Below, piece by piece: positions 11,401-22,046 of a stretch of 64,000 nt of DNA. Position 1 is the first letter of the stretch. Each line of letters starts with the position of its first letter. The stretch is from contig UYJD01000003.1 in assembly GCA_900618795.1 (NCBI GenBank), positions 1,371,627-1,435,626 of the forward strand, read 5' to 3'. The notes below the pieces were generated by a model. It did not search any database. It was not told the DNA's origin and saw nothing but the letters and a program-made list of their open reading frames with translations. A program made the position numbers and the translations under genes. Source of the stretch: Cyanodermella asteris (lineage: Eukaryota; Ascomycota; Lecanoromycetes; Ostropales; Stictidaceae).

Positions 11401-13227
11401 GAGCTCCTGGAGTTCCAAGTTATTAACGTACCAGCCATCGAGGATGAATCCAGGGCTGTTCCCGATGGCCTCTATTACTTGCTCGTTGTTCTCCGCAATT
11501 TCACCGTGTGCAGCCGCCCAGAAACGAGCAAGAGTGCGCACAGCTTCTGCCCTAACCATTGGCCGTTTGTCTTTGACGCGCTGTCCCAGATTGTTGAAAG
11601 CAGACCCTTCTTGATCAATTCCACCGGTGATTGACAGCTTGTTGACGGCGTCGTGGCAGTTGAAAGTTTCCACAGCTTTGACAGCGGCAAGTCTTACCTT
11701 CTCATCACTATCATTCATCATTCGGCCCATGTCTTCCACCAGGCCTTTCTCCTCGTTGTGATTTAATCCAACGCCCCCTGCATTAGTGCTCAAGATGCGG
11801 CCTACAGCAGAAGTCCATGCCGAACGAACGAGAGCAGATTTGTCCTGACGCCTGCCTAAGAAGGTGCTATACGTCTGAGCATGAGTCTGAGGAAAAGACT
11901 GAGGGGAGGCGGGGGTCGTAAGAGGATCGTAGGGAACCTGACTTGCGGCTTTGGCAAGAGAAATAGTTGGATATGCAGCCGGGTCCAAAGGAGGTTCTGA
12001 GGGAGGTCCAGCTGCGCCAATGCCGGATATCATGTCCCCTAACGTCTCCACTGCCAGGATACGTAGCTGCACATTGTCAGCCGCGAGCTCTGCCTCGAGT
12101 TGAGGAACAACGCTCGGGAGAACGGTCGGACATGCGCGCCACAGCTCTCGCACCAGTCGATGTGCTTTTCGAAGATCATTCATGTCTTCTTCCGAGGGAC
12201 CTATCGTCGAGTCTTCCATGTCGTCGACATCGCCACTGCTCTTCCGTCTCGAGCCATCAGCGTTGGCACCCGAGGCCTCCACGATAACGTCACTGAAGTA
12301 TTTGCTGATTTCCCTGGCCATCTTTTCCGTAACCATATCGCATATCCTCTTTGCGGCCATATACGCTGTAGGCAATTCTTTCCGTGCCAGTGTTGATTGC
12401 CTCTCGTCCGATTTCTCCCCCTTCTTCGGCTTGTCCTCCTTTCGTCCGAACAATTTAGGATCTGCACGTAAGAACTGAGCAACGATGATATCCACCACGT
12501 CCGGCGGAAGGCTTTCCGCCTCGTCGATCAGCGTGACCAGAATCTGGAGCATGTTAAACTCGACATGCTTGCTCACGGCCTCGTCGCCGCCAGACAGCCT
12601 TGAAGTTCCTGCGAATATGTCGAAGAATGTCGTGAATATTTGGGTCATGAGCTTATTTGCCGAAGGAAGATCGATGATGAGCAAGATGCTCTTCACTTCA
12701 GCCAACGAATCAAGCACATAAGCATGCTGCGAATTGTACGCATGGCTCGGATCCGCCAGGGCAGGAAAGATGGACTTTATGATCAGCTCGAACGAGGCCT
12801 TGAGCGCCTGGGTGCTGAAGGGCGCATCCGGAGCACATAGTGCCAGTAGATCCACGATACATTGCGCCGCGAATGCTCGAACGCCCTTGTCCTTGTGATT
12901 CAAAATCGAAGGATCACTCAGCTCCTTCGCGACCGGTTTGCAGGACTCCTTGAAGTCATCCGACTCTTCCTGTTCCAGTCTCTTGAGTTCGTCGGCCAAG
13001 GATTGAAGGCGCTTGAGAAGTGTTGCGACGGGAATTGGGCGCCCAGGCCGGCCGAGCAGAGTCTCTTTGAAGTTTAGCTCATTGCTGGAGCCTTGTATCT
13101 GACTTTCGGAAGGGGGCGATGGCGAGTTCCCAGGCTCCGAGAGAGCACTGGCTGAGTCGTCGTCCTGAGGGGCCTCCGGAGGAGGAGCTGCCGCCGCAGC
13201 TGAGCGGCGACTTTTGCGAGGCGCCAT
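8443..13227 (-). CDS. pds5: PDS5 sister chromatid cohesion factor
   Basis: One uninterrupted frame of 1594 codons starts with MAPRKSRRSAAAAAPPPEAP. Pds5 binds the cohesin ring through Scc1/Rad21 and governs cohesion maintenance, release and acetylation. Family features are visible at the N-terminus (LNFKETLLGRPGRPIPVATL, LLKRLQSLADELKRLEQEE), followed by more than 1000 residues of HEAT-like helices (for example LRILAVETLGDM and VRLAAVKAVETF). The last 300 residues are charged, with Lys/Arg-rich and acidic blocks and repeated A/SPK, RSGR and RTSRG motifs, ending RSGRATRSGR. Such basic tails are usual for Pds5 and suggest DNA or chromatin contact. It is intronless at 4.8 kb, which is notable because most neighbours are split. 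An ACGCGT site 183 bases upstream of the start could link it to G1/S control. Confidence 0.93.
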   Translation of the reverse strand: MAPRKSRRSAAAAAPPPEAPQDDDSASALSEPGNSPSPPSESQIQGSSNELNFKETLLGRPGRPIPVATLLKRLQSLADELKRLEQEESDDFKESCKPVAKELSDPSILNHKDKGVRAFAAQCIVDLLALCAPDAPFSTQALKASFELIIKSIFPALADPSHAYNSQHAYVLDSLAEVKSILLIIDLPSANKLMTQIFTTFFDIFAGTSRLSGGDEAVSKHVEFNMLQILVTLIDEAESLPPDVVDIIVAQFLRADPKLFGRKEDKPKKGEKSDERQSTLARKELPTAYMAAKRICDMVTEKMAREISKYFSDVIVEASGANADGSRRKSSGDVDDMEDSTIGPSEEDMNDLRKAHRLVRELWRACPTVLPSVVPQLEAELAADNVQLRILAVETLGDMISGIGAAGPPSEPPLDPAAYPTISLAKAASQVPYDPLTTPASPQSFPQTHAQTYSTFLGRRQDKSALVRSAWTSAVGRILSTNAGGVGLNHNEEKGLVEDMGRMMNDSDEKVRLAAVKAVETFNCHDAVNKLSITGGIDQEGSAFNNLGQRVKDKRPMVRAEAVRTLARFWAAAHGEIAENNEQVIEAIGNSPGFILDGWYVNNLELQELIEKVMFETLLPMNYPPIKTKKDKANGASQRAKDSQTANDDGEPDPDMIRAERMLVFAKSLDDRAQKVFLALSQRQAAFAKYVMAYLATCEEYNGGVMDSDDAAKTKRLTGLIDAISTMFEERQRVHADLWKFAKAHDRRNYQLIRFCIEPQNDYRTVKNSMRELTKRITESSNPTLLETLIPILYRSSLILYNRSHVPAILKFAKTNEKGLAAISNLLLKDISERSPAVLETHIQEMCQSLQDSPPSAGKPNGPSVLDNLKACAAFARGYPHKLPKDRKFVQSLTSYTLYGSPPEAGKHAVSIILGASDKRPGAAKDILRKCLKGFKYGEEGFLTRLAAISQVMQLAPEEATEFEDEILTIVMTDILTKVRSKSTDQGYVWSTDIDEECAAKMWAIKVVVNYIRSYPDSDKLKEAAGPVLATLSYIIANEGDLSPDKDTPPTHKPQLRLLAAHSLLKLCRSKRHDDLVDGLAFVKLAEVAQDSMVEVRTAFLKRLRKYMDRGNLQGRFFTIPCLLAYEPDHNLKFEMITWMKGKTRMIQQHTSTPIANGKSTKNRAQNVMEATSVRLISLLAHHTDYDESPHGLLETSQYIIFYLNAVATAENISLIYHLAQRIKAHRDAIIESSASIFAEKVKPSLTDIDFDNRLHTLSDLACATIRAFVEAQSWNLQTLPSRATLPRLLFCEIRDHDEAITIAEKDFLADFNVDDLDNLVRQVLRKKPKTETRKRKSEAVLGDDDDEDGHAKRAKRTSTSKSKGEKTPRSAAKKQKTAKRRGDGWGSGSEDEDLQTPRDAAAEKARRKSGRKSSTIHYEEGDSHDDEMEGVAVWEYENGTLLKDGAGDEGDSEEDEDEQSEDEEQNEDEAEPEPPKSASRSKARAKNKKNQDKDVEMTDEVEGTENEPVEPTSSPPSPVSSPPATKRAKAAPKAKATTKKTATPKSSSKAAPTRTSRGAGAAPKAAKPSPKADTATTPKALPTRSGRATRSGR

Positions 13228-13569
13228 TGGGTATCTGTCGGGCGCGCCTAGGTGAGCCTGTGCTTGAGTCTTTCACGAACACGAGCTAGACATCGCGCAC
13301 CGGCGACGGGTGGAAAGGCGCAGCTGTTTATACTGGTCAAAGTGATAAGTGCAAGCGGAGCGGAGCTATCTATCGTGGGTCGCGCCTTGCGCGTCGCAGC
13401 TGGGCGGAAACGCGTCTATTTCGGGTCAGCGCGCCTGGGCCAACGCTGCCCTGACATCAGTGACTTCTACGGTGAATTGACGTCGGCGTGTTCACTACGG
13501 GAGTATACTTGTGCGTGAAGCTGGTAGTGAACATATTAATATCTAAATTGCATTCGATCACTGAACATG
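13228..13569. other. Promoter region of PDS5 / 3' flank of the FHIP gene
   Basis: 342 bases separate the PDS5 start from the FHIP stop; both genes are on the minus strand. The part near PDS5 is GC-rich with several CGCG motifs. No coding frame is supported. Confidence 0.55.
13410..13415. promoter_or_regulatory. Possible MluI cell-cycle box (ACGCGT) upstream of PDS5
   Basis: The palindrome ACGCGT lies 183 bases upstream of the PDS5 ATG, in a region also rich in GCGCGCC. MBF-type factors bind ACGCGT and drive G1/S genes in yeasts, and cohesin genes are known members of that regulon. The motif is only 6 bases and about 16 chance copies are expected in 64 kb, so the assignment is an inference. 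Confidence 0.3.
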
Positions 13570-16500
13570 TCATCTAAATCGCACTTCACCAAAGTACGTC
13601 GCCCTCACGCTGACCATTGCAGCCATTTCGAGAACGAACTCTTGCAAGATGATCACGTTGGTGAGCAGATGACCGACTGTGATATCGCTTTCCGTCAAGG
13701 CCTTGCCTGCCAATGTACCTCGTACGCCGTCCGCAGGCGTATGGTCTTCACTAGCGTCGCTGATAGTCACTTGAGAATTCCTGTCGTCATCGCCTTGCCC
13801 GGACTCGACACTCACGCCACCGTCCGAATCACTGTCACTGCCGATGGCTTCACGCAACGAGCTTCCAAGGTCGCGATCCGAATGAGGACCAGGTACGACC
13901 TTCCGATCCAGACGCGGACTTGGGCTGACACCGGCGTCGTCGTCACGCAGACTCATCCTCCTTACATGATGGGGTCTTATCGGCGTTTCTAGCAGGCTCT
14001 TCTGAAAAGACACGTTGCGGCTATGGCCTCCGGTTGGCATCTTGTTCCGTTTCGAAGATCCCGGGGTCTCAGGCGATGTCTCCCCGTCAGCTGATGGCTT
14101 AGGGACACGTCCATTGGTGGAAACTTGGCCTGCAGCCTCGGACAGTCGGAGTCGTAGGCGTGATGCCGATGTAGGCGCCATCAGTGACGGCGTCAGCCCG
14201 GAGTCTGTCTTCCCTGGCGATGATCCGAAGACGCTGGCAAATCTGTCTGCTATTGAGGTCGAGCGCCCATGACCCCGGGCAGGCGTCGCTGGACCGCCAG
14301 AAGGAGACGCTTGATTCGAACGAAGAGAAAAGCTCACACCAGGCGACGAGGCTGCCTGGAGATGTGAGGGATCTCGCGACATTGGAGTAGCGACCGGGAT
14401 AGGAGACGGAGTAGGCGAGAGTGGCGCTTGTTTTGGCTGCGTAAAGATCTCTTTCTTGCACTCTCCGAGCAATATGTCGAAGTCCTGAAGCTGGCGATGG
14501 AAAGACTCCACCTTTAATAGGATCTTGTCGAGGGACTGGAAGACCGGTGCCGCATTCTCGGCTTGCCATGCAGGCTCCTCTCGAGACCTGCCATCGCCCT
14601 CTCCAACCTCTTCCTCTTCACCATTTTCTTCCAGTGCCGGCTTCTCGGTTTGAGCCTCCTGCGTTGCCTCGGCAGGCGCTTCGTCCTCATCAGAGAAGTC
14701 TTCTACGGCAACGTCTTCGTCAATAGCCTCGTCTTGTGGCTCTGGCGGGGGGCTTTGTGGCTTTCCTGGGGCAACAGAGTCTCCCTGGTACACGTATTTT
14801 GACGGCTCAGTGAGGAGCCAGCCTTCGAGACGCATGTTGCCACATGCTGCGAGGTCAAGCATGACTTGTGTCAAGCTCAAATTCGTCTCAATGTCGTTGG
14901 TCAAAAAGGTGTCTAACAGCTTGACGAGTGCCGTAGTTATGGGATCCTCAGGTAAGATGACGTATGGATCGATCTGCTGCCATCGATATGCGTTCGAATT
15001 ATCCGGCATCTCGATCTTCAACAGTGGGTACGTGCAGACATGTAGCTCCAATGCACTCTTGCAATCGTGAATCGCGCGCTCATATGATTGTTCAAGGTCA
15101 TGAAAAGAGGTGAGATTCTCGGCGAGCATGATCCAATTGTCAAGTTCTTTTTGATGTCCACCATAGGTGCGGACCAGGTCCGATGGCCTTGCTTTTCTGG
15201 TCTTGATCAGGTGGGGCAAGGACTCTTGGTGATGCCCTCTGAGAAGAGTCGAAAGAAGGCGCAGCGTACAAGTTATTGTGTCGTGGTCAGATGCTATCAG
15301 GCCATTTTCAATCAGGTCACTCAAGTTGAACAGATCAGGAGTCGGTTCGTCGTCGTCATCGCCAGCATGTTTCTTGAGGAGAATTTCAGACTTGCGCCGT
15401 CTGGCTTTCGCAATCGGCGAGGCCGCTTCTTCAGGGTTGGGAATGTCGATGGGGAGGCCAAATAGGTAGACCAGCATTCTATGGACTAGATCATAATGAT
15501 GTATTGACTCCAGGATATTCCGAAGATATGTTAGAACCGCAACAGAGCCAGCTTCGGAAGAGCCCAAAAGTGATGGATAGAGCAGTTTCTGCAAAAAGAT
15601 GTACTGGAAATGATCCAGCAATGTTTGCTTGACTTCCTTGCTTAGACAATGCTCGAGGATATCTTGCCAAAACATCAAATTAGCAAGGAAAGAGCTGATA
15701 TGGTCCGCATACTCCGGTGAGCTTGTCGCCTCAACGTCGTAGGGCAGTTGCTTTTGTGCCCGCGAAGAGAACGTGAGCAATGTCGGCTGCTCCCCCTCGC
15801 CGTAGGTCAACGCCAATTTAGTGCTCAACTGGCTATACAGCGCTCCGAGAACACTAGTCACGAGAGCTGCCATATCTCCTTCGACGAGCCATCTCTCCAG
15901 GGGCGGGCTGTAAGACGTGCTTTCGACAATGTAGAGTATGCCCATTCGAGCAAAGTCGCCCGCGCGGCCCTCCTGGGTCAAGTATGGGATCAAGGCATAG
16001 AAGAGGGGAAACTCCTCCAGCTTGCTCACTTTGTCAGCCTCGGTCAGCTGGTCTTCATCGTCGAAGAACTGTTCCGGTCGGAACCAAGCTTTGAGGACGA
16101 GCGGCCGGGTCCTGATTGCGCTTGTGACGCCGAAAAGCACTTCCACCATGCGGGCCTCGAGCCCCCCATTCCGGTCCAGATCACCTTCCGTAAGCTCTTC
16201 TTTCCTTGTCCATGTGCGGCCGAGTAGGTCCTTCTTTATCGCCTCGACGAAAATTGGCAGCTCATCCGCGAAAAGACGGTCTTCCAGAAATGCCTCCTCT
16301 TCCGAGTCAACGACGAGTTGGAGAACGCTGAGCACTTCTCCAGCTATACCAGGTTCGCAGAACGCAGTTCCTATCTGCGTGAGTGTTCGGAGGACGCCGT
16401 TGGTGAATGCGAAGCTGATGCAGAGATGGGGCGTCGGTCCTCGAGTATCGTTTGCCAGTAGCTCCCGCAGACGCACGATCAGCACTCGATGGTTCTCCGC

Positions 16501-16718
16501 CGCGAAAGCATCTTTGGAAGCTCCCTGGCCGTTGTTCCAGATGTTGAGGAGCTTGTTGTACACGAGTTTGAAGGTCTTAAATCTCTGCTGTGGTGTCGGT
16601 CCGGCCGGGGTTCGCGGTGCGGTGGGCTGCCGCCGCAGAAGTCGTGCGAACTGTGAGTATCGTCAGTGAGTGCAATTGGAGATCAAGCTTCTGCCGCTTG
16701 CCCACGTACAAAGTCCAT
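13570..16718 (-). CDS. FHIP-type FTS/Hook-interacting protein (RAI16-like family), early-endosome dynein adaptor component
   Basis: Two exons, 16718-16710 (only ATG GAC TTT) and 16650-13570, are joined over a 59-base GTACGT...CAG intron. They give about 1029 residues starting MDFFARLLRRQPTAPRTPAG. The family body runs from about residue 25 to 420: FKLVYNKLLNIWNNGQGASK, AFTNGVLRTLTQIG, FPLFYALIPYLTQEGRAGDF, ARMGILYIVES and VLTYLRNILESIHHYDLV. The C-terminal half is low-complexity and acidic, then Ser/Pro-rich, and it closes with VGHLLTNVIILQEFVLEMAA and FGEVRF, a conserved tail. In Aspergillus FHIP works with Hook and FTS to link early endosomes to dynein; that role is by family. Without the 9-base exon the protein would have no ATG until much further in. 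It sits tail-to-head upstream of PDS5. Confidence 0.88.
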
Positions 16719-17165
16719 ATTCAGCTGCAGGGCGTTCTATCTGGGCAGTGCGTGCCCTGCAGCCGCAAGTGTGCAAGGCATTCCTGCTTGCAGATCGGCG
16801 AAGGTCAACAAAGAAGCTTATACTCGAGTACGAAACGGTTCATGTCTGCGGAGTTCAGCCCGCAAGAGCCGACAGGGGTTTCTTGGACCAAGCAACGGAC
16901 AACGATGATGTGCTACACCACATGAGTGGTGGAACGACACTCTATTCCAGCTTCAGCAAATGCAACTTGTAGTGCACGAAGTCCATGGGCAAGCTCTCCA
17001 ACAGTTCATAACCAATGTCGCAATAATTGCCCACTGTTTCATGACTATAGCCTCATGAACTAAATAGAGTCTCATTATCATCAATCTCTTGTAACAAGTC
17101 TATCATACACAAGTCCATGATGTGTATGCCAATTATTGTACATGAATGCCCGTCTGGTGTATTTC
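16719..17165. other. Promoter region of FHIP gene / 3' flank of the MFS gene
   Basis: 447 bases lie between two minus-strand genes. Nothing coding is supported beyond the 9-base first exon of the FHIP gene at its edge. Confidence 0.5.
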
Positions 17166-19076
17166 TCATGTCGGGCTGTACTTGCTCAGCTTCCTGATTC
17201 TCTCGCCATACATGAAGAACAAAATGGGGACTGGGACGCATGCGACAGCAATGAAGCCCAGCAAACTAGTCGCCCAGGCGACCCCAAGGTTGTGAAACAT
17301 CGGAGTTGCAAAGAGCGGGAAGCCAGCGCCGGCGAAACTTCGCAGGAATGTGTTGGCAGCAATGGCGGAGTTGGCGTGCATGGCGTAGACGTCGATAATG
17401 TAATTCAACCCTGAAGCACACTCTGTTAGCAAATGAGAAGCTTACAGCTCTTCGCATGGACTCACCTTGCATGAAGATCATCAAAACTCCCGCGCCAATG
17501 GGGATGCCTGCCAGAACCTGTGGTACCCAGATGATATTCGGGTTGCTCGTCCATGCGAACCAAAATAGACCAACTGGAAGCATGATAGCTCCAATGATCA
17601 TGGCTGGAAGACGCTCTTCTGGAACCACTCTGCCTCCATTCTCCTCCAATTTGCGAGCGAAACGTGTCCTGGTCATGTAAATGATGATGGACGACCCGAG
17701 CACGACACCGATCGTGATAGCCAGGAAAGGAAGCGACGCAACGCCAAGGCTCCATCCACGATCTTCCTGGAACGAGATTGGGTAACTTTCGAAGAATAAG
17801 TAAAGAATGCCGTACACGACGGCCATGTAAACAGTAATAAGGTCGAGAATGGGTTCCTTGAGCATCATGACGAAAGGGCGACCAAGATACCTGGACAAAA
17901 TCTGATTGGCGTCGATTCTCTGCTCATCAGCTTTCGCGTGAATCGCCCAGTTCTTGGTTTCGAAACGAATCTTGGCGGCGCGCTGCTGGAGTAATCGCGG
18001 AGCATAGGATTCAGGGTAGCAAAAGAATGAGATGCTTCCAAAAAGTCCGGCCATGATGAGCGTGATCCAAGCAGTCCACCTCCAGCCAAGATATGACTCA
18101 GTAAGAAAACTACCAATGATAGGACCAAAGACTGGGCCAAGGAAAGTTGCGCCGGCAAAGAAGCAAATGGCTACTCCCCTGTCGGTTGCGTCCCAGAAAT
18201 CTGCCAGTGCTCCGCCGATGACCGCCAATGCTGAAGATCCAAAGAGGCCGCCAAAGTATCGGCAGAGCATAATTGTTTCCAAGTTTTGAGCAACGGCCAC
18301 GGGTACTTGGAAAATGGCAAAGATGACGAAGCCGAGGAAGAGCGGTATTTTACGACCGTAGAGCTCCGACATTGGACCCCAGACCTGTTGAATCAATGTC
18401 AGAACACTGTAAACCTTGAGAAGGCTCTGATTCTTACCATGGGACCAATCGCGAATCCAAGGACGAAAAGCGATGTACCGAGAATCATGACCTCCGTGCT
18501 GACTCCAAATTCCATCGATGTTGCCATAGTTGCAGTACTGAACACACTGGAGGCGAATGTTATGCAGAACACAGTCATGGCGAGCGTCCCAGTGGCCACA
18601 CATCTCTTCACGAACGGCCAGTTCTGAGGATTACCTGGATCGTCTGGCCCATCCCAGGTGATCAGGTTCGGATCCCTGTCTTCTTCTTTAGGGAAGCCAG
18701 AATCTTTTTTGCCGGCCTCGAGGTCCTTCTCTTCTTCATCACTATCGCGGTCCTTGCCGCTCTGCTCCATGTTGACGTCTGTTGTGCCGTTGTCGGTGCT
18801 GGAGTGATGATTCTCTTGCGCCTGTGAAGCGTGGACTGTTTCGGAGTGAGAGATGCGACGCGTATCGTCGTTGGCAGACGCACCAGCGGGTTCTCTTCTA
18901 TCTGTGGACGAGTTTGTGGTTTCGTCGTGCTCAAGACGGTCAACTATGCTCGCCAGATTGCCTGAGTCGAGTCTCTTGGGAGTCGGCGTTGGTCCACCTT
19001 CCGGCGCCGTTTGCCATGATGAATATGTTGATATTTCGGGTCGCTCGGCACGAGGTGTATCTAAAGAAGAAGCCAT
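17166..19076 (-). CDS. MFS drug/polyamine-type exporter, DHA1 family (Tpo1/Flr1-like)
   Basis: Three exons, 19076-18438, 18384-17466 and 17410-17166, encode about 600 residues. Both introns are in phase (GTAAGA...CAG and GTGAGT...CAG). The first 130 residues are a charged, probably cytoplasmic tail ending in the DHA1 signature [14 protein letters not shown]. About twelve membrane segments follow, beginning [20 protein letters not shown]. Motif A-like sequence is seen in [17 protein letters not shown], the motif C region in [19 protein letters not shown], and the last helices in [20 protein letters not shown]. Relatives expel drugs or polyamines by proton antiport at the plasma membrane; the substrate cannot be read from sequence. 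The start at 19076 is the first ATG in frame before the conserved region. Confidence 0.88.
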
Positions 19077-20748
19077 ATTGTAGCAATACAAGAACGAAAA
19101 CTTCTGACAAGTGGGAAGACCGGGTACAAAATTGCGGTCCACAGACTGGAGCGAAGTGATCGGACAACGATCAAGAACCTGATTCGAAACCTGGACGGGA
19201 TTCGGGCATGTGCGCAGGAACAAGCGCCTCGAAGGGAAGATGGCGATCAAGGGAACAAAAACACCAAAGCGGGAGATACTAGTGCAAGATCATATGTGAT
19301 TTAATCTTAGCCGCGATGACGATAATCCAATGGACAGTCCCAGTAAGTCTGATAGCGCTGCAGCGGACAACACCATGTCCGACCATGGCTTGACCATGTG
19401 TGGCGGCGTTTCGGATCGAAGATAATAGCGAGCAACGGGACTTTTGGGTATGACGTTAGCAACTGCTTATAAGAAGGTAGTGATTACGCTCAAGCTCGAA
19501 GTGGGTGTCGAACACAAATGCTGCCCATAAAAGCTGCCGTCTTTACTGTTANNNNNNNNNNNNNNNNNNNNNNNNNCGGCATACGAGATTAACTCATCCG
19601 TTCCCGGATGCTCCCCGGAGCGTCAGAAAGTAGGTAGGCACTGTTTGAAATCCACAGGCCACGACATAGTCGGTCCGCTCCAACACAAGCGGTTCATATC
19701 GCCAAATTGTCATTTGAGGCCTCGGTGTTATTACTGATATTGTCACGCGTGCCTCGTGGTCGGTGATGTCGAGCTCAGCTGCGGTCCTTCACGCCGACTC
19801 CATGGCGTTAAGCTTTGCGATGCCGTCATCATTCGGGCGTTTTCCGTGCCTGGACCTGCGATCAACCACAAGCCACGCGATGCCTACCAACGATCTTGGG
19901 ATTGGCTACCATCTTAGGTATTGCCCTCGATGTCTGACTGAAGATGGGCCTGTGCATGGACAAGAGTGCACTGCCTCAAGGGCGAGCGGGTGTCGACCTA
20001 GCAAAGAGAATGTGCTATTGTCGATGGGAGCCACGACGAAATCCTCACCGGCGGGCAGTGGCAGCTGGTGGTGTCAGCTAGTCTGGTAGTTCAATTGATG
20101 CGAAAACATGAACGGAGAGTAGAGCTGGAGGGGTTCGCCAAAGTCTTATAAAACTTGATTGATCCTTCTGACGCAAATTATTGCGAGCGGCATAGTCCCA
20201 AATAAACTTCGAATTGAGACTGTTGAATCTCTTTGGACTGGAAAATAAAACCTAAGCATGGCAGTATTCTACTCATGCATACTTGCAACGCGATTTGGAC
20301 GGGAGAAATTTAACAGACAACGTTTAGAACGCGAACTTTGCAAAAAACAACATGAGGTTGAAACTAGGTATTAGAAGGACGACCACTTCCATGCCTCATC
20401 CTCGAAATCGTATTTTGCGTCGATGCGGCTCGCTTGGCGGTCTGCTCAACGCCAAGCCCCACCAGCTGCGCGTCTTTGCTCGGAAGGCGAGTCCGCACAC
20501 CTTCAGAAGGCCGCCTTGAAAATGCAAGAAAGTCCTTCGATATAGTACGTTTCAAGGAGCAGTTGTCCAGTCTAGACCATTACCATTCAGTATATAGAGC
20601 TTCTCCTTTCTCACTGCAGTCGACTCCAGAACAAGAGAATCTTACATAAAAGAGCGCATCACCTCCCTGGTCACCCCAATTCACACACCACAGCCCCATC
20701 CAACCACTACATTCACTCAACAACCGCATATAGAGAAGTAACTCAAAA
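19077..20748. other. Divergent intergenic region containing an assembly gap
   Basis: This 1.67 kb spacer separates the MFS gene (minus) from the NAA10 gene (plus). It contains 25 N residues and adapter-like bases at 19577-19589. No coding frame is convincing. The stretch after the gap, 19590-20700, has no family sequence I recognise. A TATA-like CATATAGA lies near 20727, about 20 bases upstream of the NAA10 start. Confidence 0.5.
19552..19589. other. Assembly gap of 25 N followed by an Illumina P7 adapter-like remnant
   Basis: Positions 19552-19576 are N. The next 13 bases, CGGCATACGAGAT, equal the 3' end of the Illumina P7 flow-cell adapter as I remember it. On the left side, TGCCGTCTT at about 19535-19543 equals 9 bases of the reverse complement of the same adapter, which may be coincidence. 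I infer that an adapter-bearing read end was built into the scaffold, so the join across the gap is not reliable. Confidence 0.75.
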
Positions 20749-21535
20749 ATGGATATCCGAGTCCTCCACATCGATGACATCCCACATGTCCAGCATACAA
20801 ACCTGACCAACCTACCCGAAAACTACTTCCTAAAGTACTACCTCTACCACGCCCTGACATGGCCAACGCTATCCTACGTCGCAGTCGACACCTCCCGACC
20901 CAAGAAGTCACCCCACGATCCCCCCAAGATCGTCGGCTACGTCCTCGCCAAAATGGAAGAAGAGCCCTCAGACGGCGTCCCCCACGGCCACATCACCAGC
21001 CTGAGCGTGATGCGAACGCACCGCCGCCTCGGATTCGCCGAGAAACTAATGAGATTAAGCCGTACGTAGAAAGAAAAAGAAACTTTCGAAAGAAAAAAAC
21101 CCCCCCCCCCCACAGTCTCGATGTTTCGTTTCATCGTGCGGCTGGAAACGAAATGTAGCTAATGTCATTCATCTCTAAACAGAGCGAGCAATGGTCGAAA
21201 CCTGCCAAGCCCAATACGTCTCCCTGCACGTCCGCGTCTCCAACGTCGCGGCACTGCACCTGTACCGCGACACGCTCGGCTTCACCATGGAGAAGGTCGA
21301 GGAGAAGTACTACGCCGACGGCGAGGACGCGTACAGCATGAAGATGGACCTGGGCTTCATCCGCGAGGAGCTGCGCGACCTCGAGGACGATGCGGAGGCG
21401 GACGAGGGCGAGGCGGTCGGTGATCTGGGCAAGGCTGGCGGCGACGAGGGTGCTGCCGGCGGCGAGAAGAAGGAGAAGAAGCGGAAGGTCAAGATGGGGA
21501 GGGGGCTTGGCGTGGCGGATTTGGTCGAGCGTTGA
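20749..21535 (+). CDS. naa10: N-terminal acetyltransferase NatA catalytic subunit Naa10/Ard1
   Basis: Two exons, 20749-21061 and 21183-21535, encode about 221 residues starting [20 protein letters not shown]. The enzyme acetylates N-terminal Ser, Ala, Thr and similar residues on nascent chains, bound to Naa15 at the ribosome. Visible features are [19 protein letters not shown], the strand [16 protein letters not shown], the acetyl-CoA loop [13 protein letters not shown] (R-x-x-R/G-x-G/A type), then [20 protein letters not shown] and [20 protein letters not shown]. The C-terminus is an acidic then Lys-rich tail, as in other fungal Ard1. The intron (GTACGT...ACAG) splits the acetyl-CoA-binding helix region. 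It carries an A-rich run and 12 C residues, with a spare CACAG inside it at 21111-21115. Confidence 0.93.
21100..21111. repeat. Poly-C run inside the NAA10 intron
   Basis: Twelve C residues directly follow an A-rich stretch (from about 21070) and are followed by ACAG, which mimics a 3' splice site upstream of the one that keeps the frame (AG at 21181-21182). Confidence 0.85.
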
Positions 21536-22046
21536 GGAAATGCCGACGGGGAAAGGGGGAGGGATCTGATGAGAGGGGTGCTGGGGTTGGTGGTTGGGTT
21601 TGGGGTGTCGATGGCGGTGAGGCGATTGTTGGTTGCGTGCTTGCGATGAGCGAATGGAGTCCATGAAGCGACCTCCATTTTAAAGGAGGCGAGTGCATCG
21701 GAATTCCGCGCACAGGAAGATGTAGCAAGATTACATGTTGCGAGCTGTTACGGCTCTGGCCACCCAACACGCAGTAGCACGGAAAGGCGTTCACAGTTCA
21801 GGCACAACCAGAGACACTCAAAGTCCTGGAGCTGACTACGCACAATGTGCAAATACTGTGGTCTGAACGGTCCTTTTCTTGGTCAGGACAAGACTGCACT
21901 TATGCAAGTGTGATCATACTTGTACATTCAAAGGCATCGAATTTGTTCGAATTTGTACATGAATTGCATCCCTCATATCTCGCAGGTATCTTCTCGCTCA
22001 AGTGCTCTTGACAATGACCACCCAGACGAATATCTTCCCCACTCAC
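21536..22046. other. Convergent intergenic region
   Basis: 511 bases between the 3' ends of NAA10 and the acetate transporter gene. It is GT-rich just after the NAA10 stop. No gene is seen. Confidence 0.5.
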
